The notes beneath the pieces were generated by a model. It made no database searches, was not told the DNA's origin, and was given only the letters and a program-made list of their open reading frames with translations. Of a DNA stretch of 20,572 nt, positions 8,718 to 15,158 are shown piece by piece (within the stretch, counting starts at the first letter, position 1; each line of letters starts with the position of its first letter). Source of the stretch: a virus. The stretch spans positions 1 to 20,572 of the IMG/VR virus record IMGVR_UViG_3300030106_007995. The stretch is one strand, 5' to 3'. A program made the position numbers and the translations under genes.

Positions 8718-9077
8718 ATGAATCTTAAGATTTTTGTTGATCAAGTCGGACGAACGGTAATCGGTGAATTACTTAAAGAATGCGATGCATGCATCGAGCT
8801 TAAAAACCCGTGCACCATTTTTGTACAACCTAACGAAACCGGGCAGTTACAGGTACAAACAGTACCAATGTTTTTTAGAGAATTTCTTACCGAAAAAGGT
8901 AGGGAAGAAGGCACAATTTGGACTTTTAATAAGTCTACTATTATTGATAGTGATTGTGCCACACATCTGGACGATAAGTTGACCAACCAATATAAAGCCA
9001 TCATTACTAACTTGGGCCAAGCAGACACTCCTGAAGAGCCTGAAGAAGCTGAGGTAGTAAAATTGTTTGACGATTAA
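8718..9077 (+). CDS. Small acidic-tailed protein, possible Sm-like beta-barrel
   Basis: 119 residues, no confident family. The first 75 residues alternate short predicted strands (LKIFVD, TVIGELLKE, CIELKNPCTIFV, QLQVQTVPMFFREFL), which is compatible with an Sm/Lsm-type barrel like small proteins in other T4-like marine phages. That is inference from pattern only. The last 20 residues are acidic (EEPEEAEVVKLFDD), and the LFDD end resembles the acidic C-termini of phage DNA-metabolism proteins. It sits between the polymerase/GT operon and uvsX, with a strong terminator 21 nt after its stop. Arrangement next to gp43 and uvsX suggests a replication or RNA-related role. Other open frames over this interval were judged shadows. 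Confidence 0.8.
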   Translation: MNLKIFVDQVGRTVIGELLKECDACIELKNPCTIFVQPNETGQLQVQTVPMFFREFLTEKGREEGTIWTFNKSTIIDSDCATHLDDKLTNQYKAIITNLGQADTPEEPEEAEVVKLFDD

Positions 9078-9098
9078 CAAAAACACAACTATATTGGT

Positions 9099-9124
9099 AA
9101 GCGCCCTTATGGGCGCTTTTTTTT
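9099..9124 (+). terminator. Strong intrinsic terminator
   Basis: A perfect GC-rich stem AAGCGCCC / GGGCGCTT (9099-9106 with 9111-9118) around a TTAT loop, running into eight T (9117-9124). It ends the polymerase-side transcription unit before uvsX. There is no matching T-run on the other strand, so it acts rightward only. Confidence 0.93.
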
Positions 9125-9125
9125 C

Positions 9126-9153
9126 TTGATAACTAATTTTTATACTATATAAT
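9126..9153 (+). promoter_or_regulatory. Sigma70-like promoter of uvsX
   Basis: TTGATA (9126-9131), a 16-nt spacer and a perfect TATAAT (9148-9153), immediately after the terminator T-run. The -10 ends 6 nt before the ATG at 9160, so the predicted start of transcription is the A of the start codon. This is the clearest promoter in the window. Confidence 0.75.
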
Positions 9154-9159
9154 ACTTGT

Positions 9160-10245
9160 ATGGCTAAAGATCAGATCGCAGATGTATTCTCAAGTTTAGA
9201 TAAATTAAACCCTGAAGCAACCTACTTAAGTGAAAACGCTCTTTCCAACGTTGATACCTGGTATGACACAGGTTGTTATGCATTGAATGCTATCATTGGT
9301 GGTAGGTGTGTAGGTAGTGGGGTACCAAAAGGTAGATTAATTGGTTTTGCTGGACCGTCACAATCAGGAAAAACGTATATTATTAATAAAATTTTAGGTA
9401 ATGCTCAAAAACAAGGGCTTCATCCTGTTATTTTTGATACAGAGTTTGCAGTAGATAAGGAAAGCACTGAAGGTGTTGGTCTAGACGCTACTAAAACAAA
9501 ATATGTACCGGTGTATACGGTGGAACAATGTCGTAACCAAGTAGTAGCTTTGCTTGATAGTATTGTTGAAAAGGGGTTACAGGGTAAATTTATTATTTCT
9601 ATCGACTCTTTAGGTAACTTGGCATCACAAAAAGAAGTAGATGACGCTGCTAAAGATAAGAGTGCAATGGATATGGGTCTTAGAGCTAAACAGTTAAAGT
9701 CTATGATGAGAATTTTAACTTATAAAGCTGGTTTATCAGGTACTACTATTTTGTTTAGTAATCACACATATGATGATCCATCTGCTTTAATGCCAACATT
9801 GGTAAAAACTGCTGCTGGTGGTAGTGGGCCTCAGTATATGGCTAGTGTGTTAGTACAACTTGCTAATAAAAAAGAACGACAAGATGCATCAAATGATAAT
9901 GATGAAATGTTACCTGAATCTCGTAATTATTCTGGGGCAACATTACGATTCTTAACAACAAAAAATAGATTTGTACCACCCTTTTTACAAGCTGAAATAT
10001 ACCTTAACTTCCGTACTGGTTTAGACAAATACAGTGGTTTAAAAGACATGGCTGTTAATCATGGGATATTAACGCAGACCGGTAGTACCTTTCAAATAGG
10101 TATAGAGAGTGAGGACGGAAAACGCAAGGCAGGAGACAAGATTGGCTACTATAAAAACTGGAGAAAAGATGAAGACTTGTGGGAAAATTTCATAATTCCT
10201 GAGTTGGATAAGAAGTTGAAATTAGTGTATAGTTACGGTAAATAA
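9160..10245 (+). CDS. uvsX: UvsX, RecA-like recombinase
   Basis: RecA-family strand-exchange protein driving recombination-dependent replication and repair with gp32 and gp46/47. Walker A is GPSQSGKT (65-72), preceded by RLIGFA. Walker B is IISIDS (145-150). SNHTYDDP (200-207) and the Gly-rich AAGGSGPQ (218-225) correspond to the loop and sensor region after the second core strand. The length of 361 residues is close to T4 UvsX (391). It is insulated upstream by a terminator and has its own promoter abutting the ATG, without a Shine-Dalgarno. It is followed after 4 nt by a carbamoyltransferase gene instead of another T4 replication gene. Confidence 0.95.
   Translation: MAKDQIADVFSSLDKLNPEATYLSENALSNVDTWYDTGCYALNAIIGGRCVGSGVPKGRLIGFAGPSQSGKTYIINKILGNAQKQGLHPVIFDTEFAVDKESTEGVGLDATKTKYVPVYTVEQCRNQVVALLDSIVEKGLQGKFIISIDSLGNLASQKEVDDAAKDKSAMDMGLRAKQLKSMMRILTYKAGLSGTTILFSNHTYDDPSALMPTLVKTAAGGSGPQYMASVLVQLANKKERQDASNDNDEMLPESRNYSGATLRFLTTKNRFVPPFLQAEIYLNFRTGLDKYSGLKDMAVNHGILTQTGSTFQIGIESEDGKRKAGDKIGYYKNWRKDEDLWENFIIPELDKKLKLVYSYGK
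10216..10244 (+). promoter_or_regulatory. Possible promoter of the carbamoyltransferase gene
   Basis: TTGAAA (10216-10221), a 17-nt spacer and TAAATA (10239-10244), ending 5 nt before the ATG at 10250. It lies within the last codons of uvsX. The -10 is imperfect. Confidence 0.4.
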
Positions 10246-10249
10246 GCGT

Positions 10250-11851
10250 ATGGCAAATATTGCTATCTATGGTTCGCATAACGGAGCAATTGCAATTGAA
10301 GATAACGGTGAATTTTATGTTATAGAATTTGAACGTTTCTTTAACGTAAAAAATATCGGGTTAGCTCAATACAAACCTTTACGTTTCAGAGAAGAAGCTG
10401 TATATGCGATGCTACAATACTTGGAAAAAGAATTGGGTTATACAACACCGTTTGATAATTTAATTCATATAAACACCGAATGTGTTCACGACGATATAAC
10501 ATATAGTTATAAAGACTTTATACCTGCAGAAAACGTTTTAGAAGGCTGGCATCATCATGCTCATGCAAGTGGTTCTTTTTATCAATCTAATTTTAACGAA
10601 GCACTTATTTTTAGTTTTGATGGTGGTGGTAACGATGGATTTTTTAACATCTTTACTGCTGACAGAGAAACCGGTGTAACCTATTTAGATAAAACTAACC
10701 CGGCTGATCGGACTGATTTCGATTTTGACTTTGGTTTTCCTTATATGTGTTTTGCTCATTTTTGCCCAGATATAAGACAAGAATGGATTTCTGATGGTAA
10801 TCTTGTCTATAGTGGTAAAATTATGGGGCTTTGCAACTATGGTAAAGTTAATAAAGAATGGTTACCACACTTTAAAAAGTTTTATTATTCAAAACCTGAT
10901 GGAGAAAATTATGAGGCTAAATTAAAGGAGTATATTACAGATACTTGTGGTTTAGTTTTCGATGCAGATAACAGATTAGAAAAAGAACTAAGCTGGGATG
11001 TAGCTGCAACATCACAAGCTGCTTTTGAAGAGTGTTTCTTTGAAGTAGCAAACCCTTACTTAGAAAAATACAACTTGCCTATTATTATTACCGGTGGGTG
11101 TGGTCTTAATATTTTATTAGCTACCAAAATTAAAGAAATGTTTCCAGACAGACCAAGTTTTGTTGCTCCAAATACCAACGATTGTGGTATTGCATTAGGG
11201 CTTTTAGCTAGTTGGACTAGACCTAAGAAACCTATCGATATTACTTACGGTGGTATGGAACTTTTAGACAAAAACACTTACCCCGCTTGGATAGAAAGTA
11301 ATGCAGCTAAACCAATTAACTTCGGAGATATTGCAAACGAACTTGCAAATGGAAAAATATTTGGTTGTGCAAGAGGTAGATGTGAACACGGTCCTAGAGC
11401 TTTAGGAAACAGGTCTATTTTTTGTAACCCTGCATTTCCAGATATGAAAGACATTCTCAACTTTAAAGTTAAAAATAGAGAATGGTATAGACCTTTTGCT
11501 CCTGTTTGTAAGTTAGAAGACGTATCAAAATACTTTGAATGGGAAGGTGAAAGTAGACATATGCTTTACTGTCCTAAAGTTAAAAAGGAATGGAGAGAAA
11601 AACTTTCATCTATTACACATATAGATGGGACCGCTAGAGTTCAAACCATTACAAGAGAACAAAACGAGTTTTTATATGACTTAATAACCGTTTTTGAAGA
11701 ACTAGCTGGTCATGGAGTTTTACTAAACACTTCTTTTAACATAGCTGGTAAACCTATTCTAAATACTATTTCAGATGCAATGAAAGTTTTAGAATCCACG
11801 CAAATGGATTACCTAATTGTTGAAGATTTTTATTATGGTAAACATTGGTAA
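10250..11851 (+). CDS. NodU/CmcH-type O-carbamoyltransferase
   Basis: Family enzymes use carbamoyl phosphate and ATP to carbamoylate a hydroxyl, often on a sugar (NodU) or antibiotic (CmcH, TobZ). Seen here: the His-rich HHHAHA at 101-106 (HxxxH metal/carbamoyl-adenylate region), SFDGGGNDG soon after, GGCGLN in the core (families usually have GGxALN), and the C-terminal domain signature GRCEHGPRALGNRSI followed by REWYRPFAPV and TSFNIAGKPI. The length of 533 residues is slightly short for the family but both domains are complete. It lies 4 nt after uvsX and 19 nt before the QueC-like gene. With glycosyltransferases and an epimerase nearby, sugar carbamoylation is the simplest inference; the acceptor is not known. 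Confidence 0.9.
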   Translation: MANIAIYGSHNGAIAIEDNGEFYVIEFERFFNVKNIGLAQYKPLRFREEAVYAMLQYLEKELGYTTPFDNLIHINTECVHDDITYSYKDFIPAENVLEGWHHHAHASGSFYQSNFNEALIFSFDGGGNDGFFNIFTADRETGVTYLDKTNPADRTDFDFDFGFPYMCFAHFCPDIRQEWISDGNLVYSGKIMGLCNYGKVNKEWLPHFKKFYYSKPDGENYEAKLKEYITDTCGLVFDADNRLEKELSWDVAATSQAAFEECFFEVANPYLEKYNLPIIITGGCGLNILLATKIKEMFPDRPSFVAPNTNDCGIALGLLASWTRPKKPIDITYGGMELLDKNTYPAWIESNAAKPINFGDIANELANGKIFGCARGRCEHGPRALGNRSIFCNPAFPDMKDILNFKVKNREWYRPFAPVCKLEDVSKYFEWEGESRHMLYCPKVKKEWREKLSSITHIDGTARVQTITREQNEFLYDLITVFEELAGHGVLLNTSFNIAGKPILNTISDAMKVLESTQMDYLIVEDFYYGKHW

Positions 11852-11863
11852 TTGATATATACT
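11836..11863 (+). promoter_or_regulatory. Weak promoter-like element of the QueC-like gene
   Basis: TGGTAA (11836-11841), 16 nt, TATACT (11858-11863), ending 7 nt before the ATG at 11871. It is reported only because spacing and distance match the clearer promoters in the window. Confidence 0.25.
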
Positions 11864-11870
11864 ATTTTAT

Positions 11871-12659
11871 ATGGATAAAGCAGTAATGATTTTTAGTGGT
11901 GGCATGGATAGTGCTGCTATGTTAAGAATGGCTCAATTTTCATCTGGTGAACTACACTGTTTAACTTTTGATTATGGTCAGAGGCATAAACGAGAACTTG
12001 ATTGTGCAAAAGTACAAATTGAACATGCTAAGTTGGTTGCTTTTAGTCATAATTTTGAAGATTCAGATGTAAAGCATAAAGTTATTGACGTATCTTTCTT
12101 AAAAGATATGCTAACTTCAAGCTCGCTTACTAATGAAGAAATAGACAACCCTGATGTAAAAGATATGGTTGGTGAAGCACAACCAGTAAGTTATGTACCT
12201 TTTAGGAACCAAATGTTTTTATCTATGGCTTGTGCTTATGCAGAGTCAATTGGTGCTAATAAAGTGTATCATGGTGCAACAGCAGTAGATAGTTTAGCTG
12301 GTTATTGGGATGGAAGTGAAGAGTTTAGAGAGCAATTTCAAACTTTGATATCACTAAACAGAACAAATGAAATACAATTAGATTGTCCTTTACTTAGTAT
12401 GAATAAACAAGCAATTGTAGATTATTGCGTTGGTAGTAGAGTAGACCTTAAGTATACATACACATGTTATAGCGGTGAAGAACTTTCAGATGCAACTACA
12501 CCAAGTAGTTCATTAAGAATAAAAGGTTTTGCTGATGCTGGTTATATTGACCCTATCCCATATAAGCAAGACTTAACTGAATTTTGGGAAGAACATAAAT
12601 GCAAACCGTATCCTATTAATGAGGTATTTTCTGATAGATATGGTACAAGAGGACCATAA
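11871..12659 (+). CDS. queC: QueC-like PP-loop protein lacking most zinc cysteines
   Basis: QueC converts carboxy-deazaguanine to preQ0 with ATP and ammonia. The PP-loop SGGMDS is at 9-14, followed by family stretches FDYGQRH (33-39), VPFRNQ (109-114), ATAVDS and CPLLSMNK (172-179). The C-terminal region keeps TCY (C199) and LRIKGF (215-220) but not the rest of the usual C...CGxCxxCxLR zinc site: aligning on LR, the three cysteines correspond to D207, T210 and S213. Length is 262 against about 230 for typical QueC, the extra being C-terminal. No other preQ0 gene (QueD, QueE, FolE, DpdA) is in the window. It may make preQ0, be a Gat-QueC-type amide-handling partner, or have a new substrate. 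Confidence 0.82.
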   Translation: MDKAVMIFSGGMDSAAMLRMAQFSSGELHCLTFDYGQRHKRELDCAKVQIEHAKLVAFSHNFEDSDVKHKVIDVSFLKDMLTSSSLTNEEIDNPDVKDMVGEAQPVSYVPFRNQMFLSMACAYAESIGANKVYHGATAVDSLAGYWDGSEEFREQFQTLISLNRTNEIQLDCPLLSMNKQAIVDYCVGSRVDLKYTYTCYSGEELSDATTPSSSLRIKGFADAGYIDPIPYKQDLTEFWEEHKCKPYPINEVFSDRYGTRGP

Positions 12660-13345
12660 TGAAAATATTTAACAAAGAAGAAATAGCTAAAAAGGGCTAT
12701 CCTGACGACACAGCATTTTCATCACATATACCTTATCTAAGTTATGTGGTGGATTTTTTATTTGATAAAAACGGTGGCGAAAAACTTAGCATTTTAGAAT
12801 GCGGCACCGGTCATGGTAGTAGTAAATTTTTTAGTGAAATAACTAAAGAAGGAAAAGCAAAAGTATGGGGTATAGAATATCATAATACAAAACCAGACTG
12901 TTGGTTTGATACTATGAAAAAGCTATATAGTAATGAAAACTACAATATAACACTTGAGCCACAAGGTATTTTTGTTTGGGGTTCTCCAACATTTGAAAAA
13001 TTAGATAATCATTACGATATTATATTTGTCGATTCGAGTGGTTATGAAAATAGAGCTAATTGGGTAAAATTTGCTTCTAAAGGAAGAGCTAAAGTGGTAA
13101 TATTACATGATAGTGAACACATGCATAGATTTAAACCGTGGTTCTTAAATTTTGTAACTGAAAATTTTAAACATGTATATGATTCATGGCCTACTCAAAA
13201 TCCTGGAACTTTATTTGCAAGTAATATAGATTTAGATTGTAATTTAATATTTGAAGGTAGGCATGATGATATGCCTCAAATTGATGATCATGAAGAATTA
13301 GATGCTACAAAGTATGGTTACCCTATTCAAGAACATACAGATTAA
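12659..13345 (+). CDS. Class I SAM-methyltransferase-like protein
   Basis: Motif I ILECGTGHGSS (45-55) gives the glycine-rich SAM-binding loop after the first strand; IEYHN (72-76) fits the acidic second-strand end; YDIIFVDSSGY (119-129) and VVILHDSEH (146-154) fit the later strands of the Rossmann fold. This resembles small methyltransferases of polysaccharide and phage clusters; O-methylation of a sugar is an inference. The start overlaps the QueC-like stop by one base and is preceded at 5 nt by AAGAGGA, one of the few good Shine-Dalgarno sequences here, consistent with translation from an upstream promoter. Its stop codon overlaps the stop of the convergent gene. Confidence 0.8.
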   Translation: MKIFNKEEIAKKGYPDDTAFSSHIPYLSYVVDFLFDKNGGEKLSILECGTGHGSSKFFSEITKEGKAKVWGIEYHNTKPDCWFDTMKKLYSNENYNITLEPQGIFVWGSPTFEKLDNHYDIIFVDSSGYENRANWVKFASKGRAKVVILHDSEHMHRFKPWFLNFVTENFKHVYDSWPTQNPGTLFASNIDLDCNLIFEGRHDDMPQIDDHEELDATKYGYPIQEHTD

Positions 13346-13887
13346 TAATCTTCTAAATCAGTTTCGGTTTCAGCAGTAAAATCTTGAAAAGCTTCAATCT
13401 CCCCTAATTTATCTGGATCTACTTCATCCATTTGCGGTTCTTCTTCACCAAAGACTTCATCTAGTAAACCATTTATTATCATATCCTTTACTATATTTTC
13501 AACTTCATCTTTATCGAATATTTTTGAACCGAAATCTATAATTTCTTTAGCTGTAGTTGGTGTTACTTCTACAAAACTTATAATATCTTTTTGTAACCCC
13601 TTTAATGGGGTTTCATAGGCTTTATCAGCTACTTTAAACTTACGTTTTCCTAAAGCAACCTTTCCTTGTGAAGCTTTTTTATATCTTGTATCTCTACTTC
13701 TTGCTCCAGCTCCACCTCTAATACCCTTTATTCTCATCATCATCTCATAATATGACTCTTTCCGTTCTTCTCCGGTATCGGGATCGATAACAGTTTTTCT
13801 TACACGGTCTTCGAATTGTTTCTTTCTTCCTTCAGTTAAAGACTTTTCATAAGATTCGAATAAAAATTGAGTATCTTTGTCTTTCAT
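13342..13887 (-). CDS. Unidentified basic/acidic protein, candidate virion-associated
   Basis: The only complete minus-strand gene. 181 residues, no recognised domain. Residues 1-20 form an amphipathic start (FLFESYEKSLTEG) containing LFE (9-11) and LTE-G (17-20). L/I-x-E is the known target of T4-type prohead protease gp21, and many T4 internal head proteins start with a cleaved targeting peptide of this kind. Residues 20-95 are rich in Lys and Arg and could bind nucleic acid; the tail from about 147 is strongly acidic. Upstream is TAATAAATA ending 7 nt before the ATG, near the T4 late consensus TATAAATA. Opposite orientation plus late-like promoter suggest a late gene, but function is unproven. 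It converges on the methyltransferase with a 4-bp shared stop overlap. Confidence 0.8.
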   Translation of the reverse strand: MKDKDTQFLFESYEKSLTEGRKKQFEDRVRKTVIDPDTGEERKESYYEMMMRIKGIRGGAGARSRDTRYKKASQGKVALGKRKFKVADKAYETPLKGLQKDIISFVEVTPTTAKEIIDFGSKIFDKDEVENIVKDMIINGLLDEVFGEEEPQMDEVDPDKLGEIEAFQDFTAETETDLEDY

Positions 13888-13888
13888 A

Positions 13889-13916
13889 TTGAAATATTTA
13901 TTAGATTCTTTATAAT
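13889..13916 (+). promoter_or_regulatory. Sigma70-like promoter of the amidotransferase gene
   Basis: TTGAAA (13889-13894), a 16-nt spacer and a perfect TATAAT (13911-13916), ending 8 nt before the ATG at 13925. The whole element fits into the 37-bp divergent gap and overlaps the minus-strand late-like box. Confidence 0.65.
13894..13903 (-). promoter_or_regulatory. T4-late-like promoter box of the minus-strand gene
   Basis: On the minus strand this contains TAATAAATA (13903-13895), one base from the T4 late box TATAAATA over the last eight positions. It ends 7 nt before the ATG at 13887. It lies within the 37-bp divergent region shared with the amidotransferase promoter. Confidence 0.4.
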
Positions 13917-13924
13917 ATAAACAA

Positions 13925-14566
13925 ATGTGTGCAATATTTGGTAGTTTGAGTAGAGAACGTTTTATCTCTTTGTATGATCTTAATAAAGATAGAGGCGGTT
14001 ATGCATCTACATTTTGCGGAATAAAAGATGGTAAGATAAACGTTTTTAAGAACAAACTCTTTAATATAGAAGATCTTTATCTTGAAGATTGGGATTATTA
14101 TTTGGGTCATCATCAAGCTCCGACTAGTAAGGTACGAAAATATAGTGAGAATACCTCACACCCATTTAATTATGGTAGGTGGTATGTAGCTCATAATGGT
14201 GTGTTAACTAATTATAGGGATGTAACTGACGTTAGTAATACAAAAGATATTGATACATCTTATATACCAGCATATATGCAGGAATTAGATTTATTGCCTG
14301 TTGAATTAGATGACGATTATATCTTAGAAGAAACATTTACTTCATTTAAAGGAACCCATACATGTTGGGTTTTTGATGAGTCAAAAAGTATATTGTATCT
14401 AACAAAAAATGGTAGTACTTTATTTTCAAACGGAACCGACTTTTCGTCGGTGAGTTTTAATGGTGGTAAATCATTATTAGATGGATATGTATATAAGATG
14501 CACGAAGGAAAAGCGTTTTTAGAATATGTAAAATTTAAAGATAGTAATCCATTTGCAGTAATATAA
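13925..14566 (+). CDS. Stand-alone class II glutamine amidotransferase
   Basis: Ntn-hydrolase glutaminase domain releasing ammonia from glutamine for a partner synthase. After Met removal C2 would be the nucleophile (MCAIFGS). GHHQAPTS (61-68) is the phage-type version of the GHxRxxT loop, with Gln in place of Arg. SHPF (78-81), AHNG (89-92) and D110-T111 match glutamine-binding positions. At 213 residues there is no synthetase domain (no isomerase or asparagine-synthetase part), so a separate partner is needed. The nearby QueC-like PP-loop protein is one candidate, since Gat-QueC fusions exist in archaea and phages; sugar amination is another. It has a clear promoter and starts a transcription unit with the next gene. 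Confidence 0.85.
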   Translation: MCAIFGSLSRERFISLYDLNKDRGGYASTFCGIKDGKINVFKNKLFNIEDLYLEDWDYYLGHHQAPTSKVRKYSENTSHPFNYGRWYVAHNGVLTNYRDVTDVSNTKDIDTSYIPAYMQELDLLPVELDDDYILEETFTSFKGTHTCWVFDESKSILYLTKNGSTLFSNGTDFSSVSFNGGKSLLDGYVYKMHEGKAFLEYVKFKDSNPFAVI

Positions 14567-14569
14567 AAA

Positions 14570-15145
14570 ATGAAAGATTTACTTGATTATAAAGAAACGC
14601 TTGATGTAAATAACCGCAATATTTATAATTTATTTGAAAAGCATAAACCCGAATCTGGTGTTTTTATCGAAACCGGTTGCCACCTAGGTGGTGGTTTAAC
14701 TAAAGCGGTTCACTGTGGTTTTACCAAACTTTATTCTTGTGATATCAACATGGAAAGAGTTGAAACATCAATAGAAAAAGTTTCTGAACTTGCTAGATAT
14801 GGTTCAATAATTGAACCGTATATTTATAATTGTGATTCTAGACTTTTTTTAGCTCAAGTATTGCCACTTATAGAAGAAGATGCATTATTTTGGTTAGATG
14901 CTCATGATGAAGGTGGAGGTGTACCTGTTTTAGAAGAATTAACTCAAATAAGAGATATTTTTAAAAGCAAAACAAGTACTATAATGATTGACGATATTCC
15001 ACTTTATCTTAAACAAGAAGGAATAGAAGAGCTTAAAAAAATTATTAAAGAAATAAACGAGGACTATGAATTTGAAAATCTCACAACTAATGATGGTGGT
15101 AATTATGTAATTATAGCTTCAATAGTTGATAAAGAGGAAAAGTAG
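14570..15145 (+). CDS. Class I SAM-methyltransferase-like protein
   Basis: 191 residues. FIETGCHLGGG (32-42) is a SAM-binding loop; LYSCDIN (54-60) holds the second-strand acidic residue; FWLDAHDEGG (107-116) with PVLEEL and a later TIMIDD (137-142) is a pattern seen in FkbM-like and related methyltransferases of surface-sugar clusters. Which substrate it methylates cannot be told. It is not closely similar to the other methyltransferase-like protein at 12659. It starts 3 nt after the amidotransferase stop with no clear promoter, so the two are probably co-transcribed. Confidence 0.72.
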   Translation: MKDLLDYKETLDVNNRNIYNLFEKHKPESGVFIETGCHLGGGLTKAVHCGFTKLYSCDINMERVETSIEKVSELARYGSIIEPYIYNCDSRLFLAQVLPLIEEDALFWLDAHDEGGGVPVLEELTQIRDIFKSKTSTIMIDDIPLYLKQEGIEELKKIIKEINEDYEFENLTTNDGGNYVIIASIVDKEEK

Positions 15146-15152
15146 TTATAAT
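15126..15152 (+). promoter_or_regulatory. Sigma70-like promoter of the epimerase gene
   Basis: TTGATA (15126-15131), a 15-nt spacer and a perfect TATAAT (15147-15152), ending 6 nt before the ATG at 15159. The TTG of this -35 box could be misread as an upstream start codon of the epimerase. Confidence 0.65.
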
Positions 15153-15158
15153 ACTGAT

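Noticed and set aside
8741-9086. Other open frames overlapping the 119-residue gene on both strands
   Set aside because: They have no promoter pattern or recognisable protein character, while the 119-residue frame has a promoter-like element, plausible composition and a terminator after its stop.
13595-13612. Hairpin AACCCC / GGGGTT with a 6-nt loop as a terminator for the methyltransferase
   Set aside because: It is followed only by TTTC on the plus strand and by no T-run on the minus strand, and it lies inside the coding region of the minus-strand gene.
15126-15158. A longer epimerase starting at TTG 15126 (11 extra residues)
   Set aside because: The TTG is the first part of a TTGATA -35 box, the extra residues have no family counterpart, and ATG 15159 begins exactly at the NAD-binding strand.
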